A stretch of DNA of 64,000 nucleotides, taken from the NCBI RefSeq assembly GCF_001897285.1, contig NZ_MKSM01000128.1, positions 27,912-91,911 of the forward strand, in the 5' to 3' direction. The stretch is from Nitrobacter sp. 62-23. GTDB taxonomy: Bacteria > Pseudomonadota > Alphaproteobacteria > Rhizobiales > Xanthobacteraceae. Positions 1-9,600 of the stretch are shown here, piece by piece. The translations under genes were made by a program, and so were the position numbers. Numbering within the stretch: the first letter of the stretch is position 1; every line of letters begins with the position of its first letter. The notes under the pieces are model-generated. The model saw only the letters and a list, made by a program, of their open reading frames with translations. It had not been told where the DNA came from and did no database searches.

Positions 1-719
1 TGCATCTGCACCTGCTGGATCAGAACGCCGGCGCCGTACTGGTCCAGCGTCTTCTGCATCAGCTCCTGCACGGAGACTTCAATCTTGGTACGCTCGGAGG
101 TCAGGATCGGTTGAATATCCGAACGTCCGACCAGCTCGCGCATCGCGCTTTCCGCCACGGCCTTGACGGTGCCTTCCGGGTTCTGGATGTTGAACAGGAA
201 GTCACCAACTCCACCCGGCTTGATCCGCCACAACACGGTGAAATCGACGTCGACGATGTTTTCGTCGCCGGTCAGCATCAGGCTTTCCTCCGGCACATCG
301 CGCATCGTGCTGGTGTTGCGCGCCGGATCCTGCGCCAGCGTCAAACCGATATTGAGGGTCGAGACGCGCAGCGCCTTCGGCAGTAATACGGTCTCGATCG
401 GGTACGGCAGGTGATAGTTGAGGCCCGGCTGCACGGTCCGCACATGCTTGCCGAAGCGCAGGACCACGCCGAGTTCTTCCGATTGCACCCGGAAGAAGCC
501 GGACATGCCCCAGATCACAATGGCGCCGATCAGGATCACCGCGATGCCCATGCCGCTCAGATGTCCGCCCGGCAGCAACTGCCGGATGCGTTCCTGAGCA
601 CGGCGCAGCAGATCCTCGAGATCGGGCGGCTTCGGCCCCCCCGCCGGTTGCGGGCCGGATCCCCATGGTCCTTTCGGACCAGAGCCCCACGGACCTCCGC
701 TTTGATTCTTCCACGGCAT
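1..719 (-). CDS. hflK: HflK-like SPFH/band-7 membrane protease modulator, 3' end outside window
   Basis: Reverse-strand reading frame MPWKNQSGGPWGSGPKGPWGSG...LLPGGHLSGMGIAVILIGAIVIWGMSGFFRVQSEELGVVLRFGKHVRTVQPGLNYHLPYPIE; Gly/Pro-rich N-terminus, TM and SPFH pattern typical of HflK. Partial at window edge. Confidence 0.9.
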   Translation of the reverse strand, partial: MPWKNQSGGPWGSGPKGPWGSGPQPAGGPKPPDLEDLLRRAQERIRQLLPGGHLSGMGIAVILIGAIVIWGMSGFFRVQSEELGVVLRFGKHVRTVQPGLNYHLPYPIETVLLPKALRVSTLNIGLTLAQDPARNTSTMRDVPEESLMLTGDENIVDVDFTVLWRIKPGGVGDFLFNIQNPEGTVKAVAESAMRELVGRSDIQPILTSERTKIEVSVQELMQKTLDQYGAGVLIQQVQM

Positions 720-878
720 CGATACTCTCCTCCGCGCGGATCCGGGCTTCGCAAACCCAGCCTCGCTCTGTCTGTTCGACCTTATAGGGGACGCACACGG
801 CCCTTACAACGCGGCTTGTTGGCTGCAAGGAGCTATATCCGAACAGAAGATTGTCAATGTTAACGTTGCGGGGTACGA

Positions 879-1415
879 TTACTGCGGCGTCCGACGGCGA
901 TATGTCACATAAGAATAGTCGCTGGTGTCGCCTGCTGCCGCCCCGTTTCGGCTCCGGTCGGTTTCGTGCCAGACTGACGGATCGATCGCGGGAAAAACGG
1001 CGTCGCCATCGATCTCGGCATGAACCTCCGTCACTTCGAGACGATCGGCCGCAGGCATTGTCGCAGCATAAATCTCCGCGCCGCCGATCACCGCGATCTC
1101 GGTGACCGAACGTCGCAGCGCATCCCCTCTTGCCACGATAAGGGCATCCGTCAGTGATCGCGTCACCACCGCCCCGATTGAAGCGAAGTCTGGATCGCGG
1201 GTGACGACGATATTGGTTCTCCCCGGCAACGGCCGGCGCAACGAGTCGAAGGTTTTGCGGCCCATCACGATCGGCTTGCCCATGGTGATGGCCTTGAATC
1301 GCTGCTGATCGGCGCGCAGCCGCCACGGGATCTCGTTGCCCCTCCCGATCACGCCGTTCTCAGCGGCCGCGACAATCAGGACCACTTCCAAACGTCGGGA
1401 GGCCGTCGCGATCAC
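879..1415 (-). CDS. dihydrofolate reductase
   Basis: [64 protein letters not shown]; classic DHFR motifs. Probable GTG start overlapping the thyA stop. Confidence 0.92.
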   Translation of the reverse strand: MIATASRRLEVVLIVAAAENGVIGRGNEIPWRLRADQQRFKAITMGKPIVMGRKTFDSLRRPLPGRTNIVVTRDPDFASIGAVVTRSLTDALIVARGDALRRSVTEIAVIGGAEIYAATMPAADRLEVTEVHAEIDGDAVFPAIDPSVWHETDRSRNGAAAGDTSDYSYVTYRRRTPQ

Positions 1416-2206
1416 ACCGCGACCTCGGCCTTGATGTGCGGATGGGGATCGTAGTTCTCGAGTTTGAAATCCTCGTAGCGGAATGCGAAGATATCCCTCA
1501 CCTCGGGATTGATCGTCATCGTCGGCAGCGGACGCGTCGGCCGCGTGAGCTGAAGCCGCGCCTGGTCGAGGTGATTCGAATAGAGGTGCGCATCGCCGAG
1601 GCTGTGCACGAAGTCCCCGGGCTTGAACCCCGTGACCTGCGCGACCATCATCGTCAGCAACGCATAGGACGCGATGTTGAAGGGCACGCCCAGAAACACA
1701 TCCGCCGAGCGCTGATAAAGCTGGCACGACAATTTTCCGTTGGCGACATAGAACTGAAACAGGCAGTGACACGGCGGCAGCGCCATCCTGTCGACATCGG
1801 CCGGATTCCAAGCGCTGACGATCAGCCGCCGCGAATCCGGATTGCGCCGGATCATGTCGACGACACTGGCGATCTGATCGATGCTGCGTCCGTCCGGCGC
1901 AGGCCATGAGCGCCACTGCGAACCGTAGACGGGGCCGAGATCGCCGTTGGCGTCCGCCCACTCATCCCATATCGAGACGCCGTTGTCTGTCAGGTACTTG
2001 ATATTGGTATCGCCCTTCAGGAACCAGAGCAGTTCATGCACGATCGATTTGAGCGGAAGCTTCTTGGTGGTCAGCATCGGAAATCCGGATGCGAGATTGA
2101 AGCGCATCTGATGCCCGAAAATGGACAACGTTCCGGTCCCGGTGCGGTCATGTTTCTCCACACCGTCGCTGAGTATTCGTTCGAGCAGATCGTGGTACTG
2201 GTTCAT
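1412..2206 (-). CDS. thyA: thymidylate synthase
   Basis: [68 protein letters not shown]...[12 protein letters not shown]; full-length ThyA. Confidence 0.97.
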   Translation of the reverse strand: MNQYHDLLERILSDGVEKHDRTGTGTLSIFGHQMRFNLASGFPMLTTKKLPLKSIVHELLWFLKGDTNIKYLTDNGVSIWDEWADANGDLGPVYGSQWRSWPAPDGRSIDQIASVVDMIRRNPDSRRLIVSAWNPADVDRMALPPCHCLFQFYVANGKLSCQLYQRSADVFLGVPFNIASYALLTMMVAQVTGFKPGDFVHSLGDAHLYSNHLDQARLQLTRPTRPLPTMTINPEVRDIFAFRYEDFKLENYDPHPHIKAEVAV

Positions 2207-2404
2207 GGCTTGGCGCTGCTGGACGGCTGAACCGAGCGCCTGACCCGTCTTCGGGTGGCGGCGACTGGAGCCTGCGGTTCATCTCAGAATGGATTCGCGC
2301 GGCCTCCCTGGCAAGACCGGCTGCGTCGTAAGGCTGCGGGACCGGGCGAGATTTCCCCGCTCAAATATGCCGCCAAGCATCTTTTTTCATCCGGGATTGA
2401 GGAT

Positions 2405-2750
2405 TATATTGGGGTCGCCGGTTCGCCGGCTATGGAAATAAATGGCCGCCGTAATAAACCATTCGGACCCGGGGGCAGTACCCGGCGCCTCCACCAGAGC
2501 CCGACCCGGCTTTCGTTCTTTAAAACTGCGGGTTCCGGCGGGGGCGAAACAGGATCGACGAGGGCGTAAAGGGCTCGCTTTTTCCCGGTATGGTTCCGCC
2601 GTTATCGGGCTATGCAATAGTTGCAAACGACAACTATGCTCCGGTTGCTCAGGCTGCGTAACGCGGTTTGAAAGACCACTCTGAAGTCCTGATGGGTTAA
2701 GCTCCGTCAGGCGGGGTTCGGAGGCACCTGGCAACAGAAGCCTCCACTTT
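2405..2750 (+). ncRNA. ssrA: transfer-messenger RNA (circularly permuted, two-piece alphaproteobacterial type)
   Basis: Acceptor piece ends ...CCGGGGGCAGTACCCGGCGCCTCCACCA (CCA at ~2495-2497). Coding piece starts GGGGGCGAAACAGGATCGACG at 2540. CGCCTCC pairs with GGGGGCG in a 7-bp acceptor stem with the G3-U pair. Tag ORF 2623-2661 encodes ANDNYAPVAQAA*. Outer ends approximate. Confidence 0.93.
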
Positions 2751-2929
2751 ATCCATTCCACTCTCCGGCAAACCGGCGGCGAGAGTTTCACCGGCCGGAC
2801 CCAACCGCTGCTGACCCGGCGAGATTGCCGGAGTATCATAGGCGGAGGGCGCGAGTCGGCTAAAGACATCCGCAACCAGATTTACGCAACCAGATTTGCA
2901 CGATACCGCAGAAGCGACGAGACCAGCCG

Positions 2930-3442
2930 ATGGCAACCGATCATATCCGCTACGATGTGCTTACGAGCGAGGCGATGCGCGGCGTTCTGCGTCGGGTGCT
3001 GACGGACGCCGCCGAACAGGGGTTGCCGGGTGAGCATCACTTTTTCATCACCTTCCTGTCGAAGGCCGACGGGGTGAAGATATCGTCCCGCCTTCTGGCG
3101 CAGTATCCTGAGGAAATGACCATCATTCTCCAGCACCAGTTCTGGGATCTGACGGTGAGCGAGGATCACTTCGAGGTCGGCCTGTCGTTCGGCGGCGTTC
3201 CCGAACGCCTGGTGGTTCCTTTCAACGCGATCAAGAGCTTTTTCGACCCGTCCGTCCAGTTCGGTCTGCAGTTCGAGCCGGCCGACACCGCGACAGCCAA
3301 GGCTGCCGAGCCCTCGGCAGCGCCTGCGCCGGAGGCCCTGGCCGTTCCGCAAGCTTCCGCCCCGCCCGCCGAGACCGAAGACAAGCCCAAGCCCGGCGCA
3401 GGCGCCGAGGTTGTCAGGCTGGACCGCTTCCGCAAGAAGTAG
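2930..3442 (+). CDS. sspB: SspB family ClpXP adaptor/stringent starvation protein B homolog
   Basis: MATDHIRYDVLTSEAMRGVLRRVLTDAAEQGLPGEHHFFITFLSKADGVKISSRLLAQYPEEMTIILQHQFWDL; SspB pattern plus a Pro/Ala-rich C-terminal tail. Confidence 0.88.
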   Translation: MATDHIRYDVLTSEAMRGVLRRVLTDAAEQGLPGEHHFFITFLSKADGVKISSRLLAQYPEEMTIILQHQFWDLTVSEDHFEVGLSFGGVPERLVVPFNAIKSFFDPSVQFGLQFEPADTATAKAAEPSAAPAPEALAVPQASAPPAETEDKPKPGAGAEVVRLDRFRKK

Positions 3443-3531
3443 TGCGCGTTGCATTCGCCGAGTTGTCCCAATCCGCGGCGATGGGCTGGTTGCATTTGCC
3501 GTCGCCGCGCCGAGCACAACGGACTTGATCC

Positions 3532-4941
3532 ATGGCTTCGTCATCACGCAGAGCAGCAACGCGCACGGAAACCGACAGCTTCGGCCCCATCGACGTCCAG
3601 GCCGACCGCTACTGGGGAGCCCAGACCGAGCGCAGCCGGCAGAACTTCCGTATCGGCGACGATCGTATGCCGATGCCGCTCATCCGGGCGCTTGGCATCG
3701 TCAAACTCGCAGCCGCGCAGACCAATCGCGAACTCGGCCTGCTCGACCGGCGGCGCGCGACCGCAATCATCCGCGCCGCGCGTGAAGTTATCGACGGCAA
3801 GCTCGACGATCATTTTCCGCTGGTGGTCTGGCAGACGGGCTCGGGCACCCAGACCAACATGAACCTCAACGAGGTGATCGCGAACCGCGCCAACGAACTG
3901 CTCGGCGGAGACCTTGGCGCCAAAAAGCCTGTTCATCCCAACGACCACGTCAATATGAGCCAGTCGTCGAACGACTCGTTTCCGACGGCCATGCACATCG
4001 CCGCGGCCCAAGGCATTACGTCCGACCTGGTTCCCGCTCTCGCCGCGCTGCTAAAGGCGCTGCGCAAGAAGGAAAAGGCGTTCGCTCGTATCGTCAAGAT
4101 CGGCCGGACTCACACCCAGGACGCGACCCCGCTGACGCTCGGCCAGGAATTCTCCGGCTACGCGGCGCAGGTCGAGAGCGGCCTCTCGCGGCTTCGAGCC
4201 GTGCTGGAGGACCTCTACCCGCTGGCTCAAGGCGGAACCGCCGTCGGCACCGGGCTGAACTCGAAGCCGAAGTTTGCGAAGCTGTTCGCAAAGCACGCGG
4301 CGGCGCTGACGAAACTTCCATTCATCAGTGCGCCCAACAAATTCGAGGCGCTGGCTTCCAACGACGCCTATGTTTTTGCTCACGGAGCGATCAACGCGGT
4401 CGCAACCGGCCTGTTCAAGATCGCGAACGATATTCGCCTGCTGGGGTCCGGGCCACGTTCCGGCCTTGGAGAATTGATCCTTCCCGAAAACGAGCCCGGA
4501 TCGTCGATCATGCCGGGAAAGGTCAATCCGACACAGTGCGAAGCGGTCACCATGGTTTGCTGCCGGGTGTTTGGAAACCAGGCCACGATTACCGTCGCCG
4601 GCAGCCAGGGTCACTTCGAACTCAACGTTTACAAGCCGGTTCTCGCCTATTGCATGGTCAACTCCATCCAATTGCTCAGCGACGTGGTGCGTTCCTTCAC
4701 CGAGCACTGCATCGAGGGCATCCGCGCCGACGAGAAGCGGATCAGCGAGCTGATGCAACGCTCGCTGATGCTGGTTACGGCGCTCGCACCACGGATCGGT
4801 TACGATAACGCCGCAAAGGTCGCCAAAGCCGCCCACGCCCGCGGCACGACCCTGAAGGAGGAGGCTCAACGGCTGGGCTTCGTCACGGCCGCGGAGTTCG
4901 ACCGGCTGGTGCAGCCTGACAAAATGACGCACCCCGGATGA
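3532..4941 (+). CDS. fumC: class II fumarate hydratase
   Basis: [25 protein letters not shown]...[20 protein letters not shown]...[16 protein letters not shown] signature. Confidence 0.97.
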   Translation: MASSSRRAATRTETDSFGPIDVQADRYWGAQTERSRQNFRIGDDRMPMPLIRALGIVKLAAAQTNRELGLLDRRRATAIIRAAREVIDGKLDDHFPLVVWQTGSGTQTNMNLNEVIANRANELLGGDLGAKKPVHPNDHVNMSQSSNDSFPTAMHIAAAQGITSDLVPALAALLKALRKKEKAFARIVKIGRTHTQDATPLTLGQEFSGYAAQVESGLSRLRAVLEDLYPLAQGGTAVGTGLNSKPKFAKLFAKHAAALTKLPFISAPNKFEALASNDAYVFAHGAINAVATGLFKIANDIRLLGSGPRSGLGELILPENEPGSSIMPGKVNPTQCEAVTMVCCRVFGNQATITVAGSQGHFELNVYKPVLAYCMVNSIQLLSDVVRSFTEHCIEGIRADEKRISELMQRSLMLVTALAPRIGYDNAAKVAKAAHARGTTLKEEAQRLGFVTAAEFDRLVQPDKMTHPG

Positions 4942-5167
4942 CGCCCCTTTAACGCCCTTCTCCGGATGCACTTTCCCGACCACGCCGGCCGGAAGGCCGA
5001 CATTCTAAAAAACGACCTTTCCGAAATAGTTATGTTTCATATTCGTCTCTTGATTTAGCGAATATTTTCTATCACTGTTGCGGTGCATCATGGTAGGGCA
5101 CGCATAGCCTCTTGTGCAGAGCGCGATATTTTCAGCTTTGCAGGTACGCGTTCCCGGCGTTTTTGAG

Positions 5168-5371
5168 ATGGCGGAATCGGTCATGGGGGACGTGGTCAAT
5201 CTGAACAGGCGGAGAAAACGCGCCGAACGGGAGCGCATGGCTGCGGTTGCCGACGCCAATCGCGCACGCTTCGGCCGACCCAAGGCGGAACGCGATCTCA
5301 ACGAACAGCGGATGATTCGCGAGAAAAAGCTGCTCGATCAGCACCGCCTCGACGCCGAGGACGCACCATGA
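5168..5371 (+). CDS. small DUF4169-like protein
   Basis: MAESVMGDVVNLNRRRKRAERERMAAVADANRARFGRPKAERDLNEQRMIREKKLLDQHRLDAE; matches the remembered DUF4169 pattern; overlaps the next start. Confidence 0.7.
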   Translation: MAESVMGDVVNLNRRRKRAERERMAAVADANRARFGRPKAERDLNEQRMIREKKLLDQHRLDAEDAP

Positions 5372-5619
5372 AATCGCCGGTGGTGAAACGATCGATCGTG
5401 GTGGCCGGCCACAAGACCAGCGTGAGCCTCGAGGAAGCGTTCTGGAACGGGATGAAAGAAATCTCGGGTCTCCGCGAGATGACGCTGTCCGAACTGGTCG
5501 GTGAGATCGACAGCAACCGTCAGCAGGGTAACCTCTCCTCGGCTATCCGCCTTTTCGTCCTGGACTACTTTCGAAGCCGCGCGGCCGCCTCGGAATCCGA
5601 GAACAGCCCCGGCGCCTGA
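5368..5619 (+). CDS. ribbon-helix-helix domain protein
   Basis: MKSPVVKRSIVVAGHKTSVSLEEAFWNGMKEISGLREMTLSELVGEIDSNRQQGNLSSAIRLFVLDYFRSR; RHH_4-like. Confidence 0.8.
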   Translation: MKSPVVKRSIVVAGHKTSVSLEEAFWNGMKEISGLREMTLSELVGEIDSNRQQGNLSSAIRLFVLDYFRSRAAASESENSPGA

Positions 5620-5866
5620 TGGCGGCATCGAATCCCGTCGACAACCCCCGTCCGTAAATCCTCTCCACAGGTCGTGTACTTCGGCCCGCTTGCGTCGGCG
5701 TAGGGGTAACGAAATACACTTAGGTTGTTTCCCGAATACCGGCGCTCGGCCTTTTCAGCTAGTTATATCTGCACCTCGATGATCCACACGGTGCCGATCG
5801 GAGGTGGGCCGCGGAAGATCACCTGCATGCCCGCGGGCGCGGTCCACCGATGGTCTGCAGTGTCGC

Positions 5867-5967
5867 TAGAGTCTGTTTTAGCTGCGTTGAACCAGACTCG
5901 TCGCATATCTTTTTGTTTGAGCATGATCTTTTCCGAAAACCGGTTTCCACTTTCGGGATCATGCTCC
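5867..5967. repeat. Intergenic double-hairpin repeat, copy 1 (AGAGTCTG...CAGACTC + GAGCATGATC...GATCATGCTC)
   Basis: Near-identical block recurs at 6554-6680; related block at 33639-33737. Confidence 0.85.
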
Positions 5968-6032
5968 AACGCAATTCAAACCACCACGCGTCCGGTGAAA
6001 TATCATCGTGCGCCGATGACGACGGCTGACAG

Positions 6033-6455
6033 ATGACCATGCTTGCCGGAAACCAGATGGAGCCAACCATGCGAAACGATCAAAACGGCGATCAAAACGG
6101 CAAGCCAGGATCTTTACGCGAATATGCCGTCGTCAAACGATCGGTGGTCGTCGGCGGTCACAAGACCAGCGTGAGCCTTGAGGATGCATTCTGGATAGGC
6201 CTGAAAGACATCGCGATGCGGCGAGGCCTGACCCTTTCCACGCAGATCGCCTCGATCGACACCACTCGCAGGACCGGGAATCTGTCCTCGGCGATCCGCC
6301 TGTACGTGCTGGAGCATTTTCGTACGCGGGCGGCGAGCGCCATGTTCATCGGCGAACGCCAGACCCCGTCGACGCGACTTACACCGTTTGGCTCGGAAAT
6401 AGCCGCGACACCCCCGGTTCTGACAGAACCTCGCTCCGACAAGTTCTCAGTCTAA
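6033..6455 (+). CDS. ribbon-helix-helix domain protein, paralog of 5368-5619
   Basis: VVKRSVVVGGHKTSVSLEDAFWIGLKDIAMRRGLTLSTQIASIDTTRRTGNLSSAIRLYVLEHFRTR; start codon uncertain. Confidence 0.75.
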   Translation: MTMLAGNQMEPTMRNDQNGDQNGKPGSLREYAVVKRSVVVGGHKTSVSLEDAFWIGLKDIAMRRGLTLSTQIASIDTTRRTGNLSSAIRLYVLEHFRTRAASAMFIGERQTPSTRLTPFGSEIAATPPVLTEPRSDKFSV

Positions 6456-6553
6456 AGTTTTCAAGTCTAAAGAGCCGGTCGCGCTGAGGCCGGCGGCCTC
6501 TGCACCAGCGGCTCTAGCGTTTTCGAGCGAAGCAGATCCTCGGTCAAGAACCT

Positions 6554-6680
6554 AGAGTCTGTTTTAACTGCATTGAATCAGACTCACCGCTTATCTTTTT
6601 GTTTGAGCATGATCTTTTCCGAAAACCTGTTTCCATCCCGGATCAAGTCCGGAGCAGGCTTTTTCGGGATCATGCTCTAG
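6554..6680. repeat. Intergenic double-hairpin repeat, copy 2, with an extra nested palindrome
   Basis: agagtctgttttaactgcattgaatcagactc...gtttgagcatgatcttttccgaaaacc...cgggatcatgctctag; same as copy 1 plus inserted cccggatcaagtccggagcaggct. Confidence 0.85.
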
Positions 6681-9600
6681 CGAGAGGCAGGTCTCGAAAT
6701 CGGCGCAGGCCGGGTCTGGAACGGCCAAGGCAGACGCCCGAGCCATGGCAGCGCCGAGGCACTCGATGTCTGCGGCGCGGCGGCCGGACGCGGCGGGACA
6801 GCCAACCGCGCTTTCGCGCGAACCCGGCGTGGATCGCGCTTCGGCACGGGCGCGTTGGCGATGGCCACGTCATTCGTCGCCGATGGTTCGGCAGAAACAT
6901 CAGCCGGTTCAACTGGAAGCGACGCCGTCACTGCTGGCGCCGGAGCGCTCATCGGGGCTTTCGCGCGAGACCATCGCGGATCACGCTTCGGTACGGGCGC
7001 GTTGGCGATGGGCACGTCATCCACCACCGACGGTTCGGCCGAAACCTCAGGTGCCGCAGCCGGAAGCGATGCCACCGCCGGCTCCGAAATGCTCATCCGG
7101 GCTTTCGCGCGAGACCACCGCGGATCACGTTTCGGCACGGGCGCATTAGCGATGGGCACGTCATCTGTCGCCGATGGTTCGGCGGAAACGTCAGGCGGTG
7201 CAGCCGGAAGCGATGCCGTCACTGCCGGCGGAGGCTCAGAAGGCGGCTTGGGTGGCGCCGCCATGCTTTGCTCCATCGAATCGAGCCTGCGGGTTTCGCG
7301 ATCGATCGCCTTCAACGCAAGCCAGGAGGATAGCGCCGCAACATCCACGCTCGGACTGATCGTATCGGGCGACCCAGCCGCGAAGATCTGAATTTCCGGA
7401 CGATCGTTTGCAGCCCCGACCGTGGTCGAGGCAAGGCCGGCGCGAATATCGACCTGATCCGCAGCGATGTCATAACCGCCGGAGACGATGGCGCGCGCGC
7501 CCTCACCTTCCAGAGCGGTTGCGCTGACGCGCACGCGGCCATCTTTCACGGTAAACGGAATTTGCACTGACGCGACAGCCAACGGATTCTCGGACAGAGA
7601 CTGCTCCACGGTCTGTTGCAGTTTGGCGTCGTCCGACGGACCTCCCTCTCCTGCATTGATCGCAGCGTTGAACGCGTGCGGGTCAAGTCCTGGAATGCGG
7701 GCACGGTCGAGCGTGATGAGACCGTTGCCGGACAGGGCTCCCGACAGCGCGGTCGCACTGCGACCCTGACTCGCAAGCGTGATCTGCGCCGAGGCGCGGC
7801 CTGCAGGCATCGCCAGCTTGCCGTAGTGCAACGCCGGTCCGTCGACGTTCCTGAGTTGAACGTCCGCATTGAGGGCAACACCTTCGGCGGCTTGCCCTAG
7901 CTCGATACGCGCTGTGGCGTCTCCCTCGCCGATCTTCCCTTTCATCGCATCGAACGTCAGGGAATGGCCATCCCCTTTGACAATGCCTTTGACAGGCCGC
8001 AACTCAATGCCTCCCGGCAATACGCCGCGCAGCGCCTCGAATACGAGCTGACCGCGCCAACCTGCCGGCAGACCGGCACGCAGCGGCTCTGCGGTATCGT
8101 GGCGCGCGGTGCCGACAACGAATCCAAACGCCGAGGCCAGATCGAGCATGTCCATTCCGATCTCGCCCTCGACGACGTTTTCATTGCCGAAATTCACCGC
8201 AACGCGCCCGCGCATGTGGCTACCCGCCGCAGTGCCGTCGAGATCATGGAAGATCGCTTTGCTGCCGGCCAGCGTGACATGTGACGACAGGCTGACGTTC
8301 CGGGCGCGAGGATCGGATGACTTGAGATCCAGCAGCGGTCCGAGATCGAGGCGGCGCACTGCGAAATTGAGATCAGCCTTCCGATCCGATGACCATGGCT
8401 CCATCGTTCCTTTTATCTCGGCATCCAGATCCGTTCCCGACACCTTCGCATTCAGCCGTATCGGGGCATGCCATGCGCCCGTCGCTGTCGCCTTCAGCAC
8501 GGCGCCATCGCCAACTGCGATCACGCGATCAAGACCGAGCAAGGCCGGCAAGGCTCCGCCTCGTTCCGCCGTCAGCTTCGTCCGGAGCGTAACCTCGCTT
8601 CGTGCCAATGCATCGAGATCGGCTGCGCGCAAATCCGCAAGCGAGGACGCCGCAGCCAGCGACAGCGTGCCTTTCAGTTGCGGCAGATCGACATCGAGCT
8701 TGGCGCTGGCTTCGACCTTGTTCTCATCGGCAGGGCTTTTATCGGCATTCAACGTGAGGTGAAACTGCGCGGCTCCTGCGGCTGCCGGCATCGCATCGAG
8801 TCGAGCCGCGACAGTCGGCGCCACCGGAGCAATCAGGCCCGTCACCTGTGCCATCGACGCCGACGTCGCATTCAACGTCAACCGGCCGGTTGCATTCACG
8901 CGGTCGAACGTGCCGGACCCCTCTATCGCAAGGCCTCCGGGCGAGCCGATTTTCAACTGCTCGAGCGAGATTGCCGTTGACCCATAGTTCAATCTGGCGA
9001 TGAACGGACGCAACTCCTGCCCCGCCGATATCGCGTTTCCGACGTTCAATGCGAGGTGTCCTTCATCCGGCCAGCCGCTTTGCGGGCCAGCAATGGCGCG
9101 GATCAGGCTGGCCGCTGCATCGAGATCGAGACGATCCGCCTTGAGTTCGGCATCGAGGCGCGCCCCCTTCCCGGCCGTCGGATTGATAAACGCCAGTCCC
9201 CCTTCAACGCTGCCACCCTCGATATCAGCCTTGAACTGGTCCAAGGCGACATGGCCTGAATCGACATTCAAATTACCGCGCAGACGCAACGGCTTTTGGC
9301 TTTCGCGGGCGATTTTGTCTCGGCCTTGCAGCCAGCCGACAAAGGTATCTGGATCGGACGATTGAATGTCGAGCATACCGTTGAATTGGGTCGATTGCCC
9401 CGCCCGCGCCCCCTGATCGTCAAGCACCACCTGCGTTGCGCCGGGCGCGCGGAATTCCACTCGGCCGACGGCCCATGACGCAGCATCGCCGCGCAAGTCA
9501 ATGCGGAAATTTTGTATCGGACGACTGCCCAGCATGATCTGGTCGGCACTGATCCCGATGTCAGCAGCCAGCGGAGCTGGCGGAATTTTGGCCAGAATAC

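Noticed and set aside
202-1326. 374-aa minus-strand ORF spanning hflK/DHFR
   Set aside because: Wrong frame; Arg-rich translation overlapping two well-supported genes in other frames.
2387-2936. Small ORFs at 2387-2875, 2442-2684 and 2697-2936
   Set aside because: They cover the tmRNA gene and its flanks.
6599-7391. Repetitive + strand ORFs (244 aa and 178 aa) over the tandem repeats
   Set aside because: Antisense translations of the repetitive C-terminus of the AsmA-like gene.
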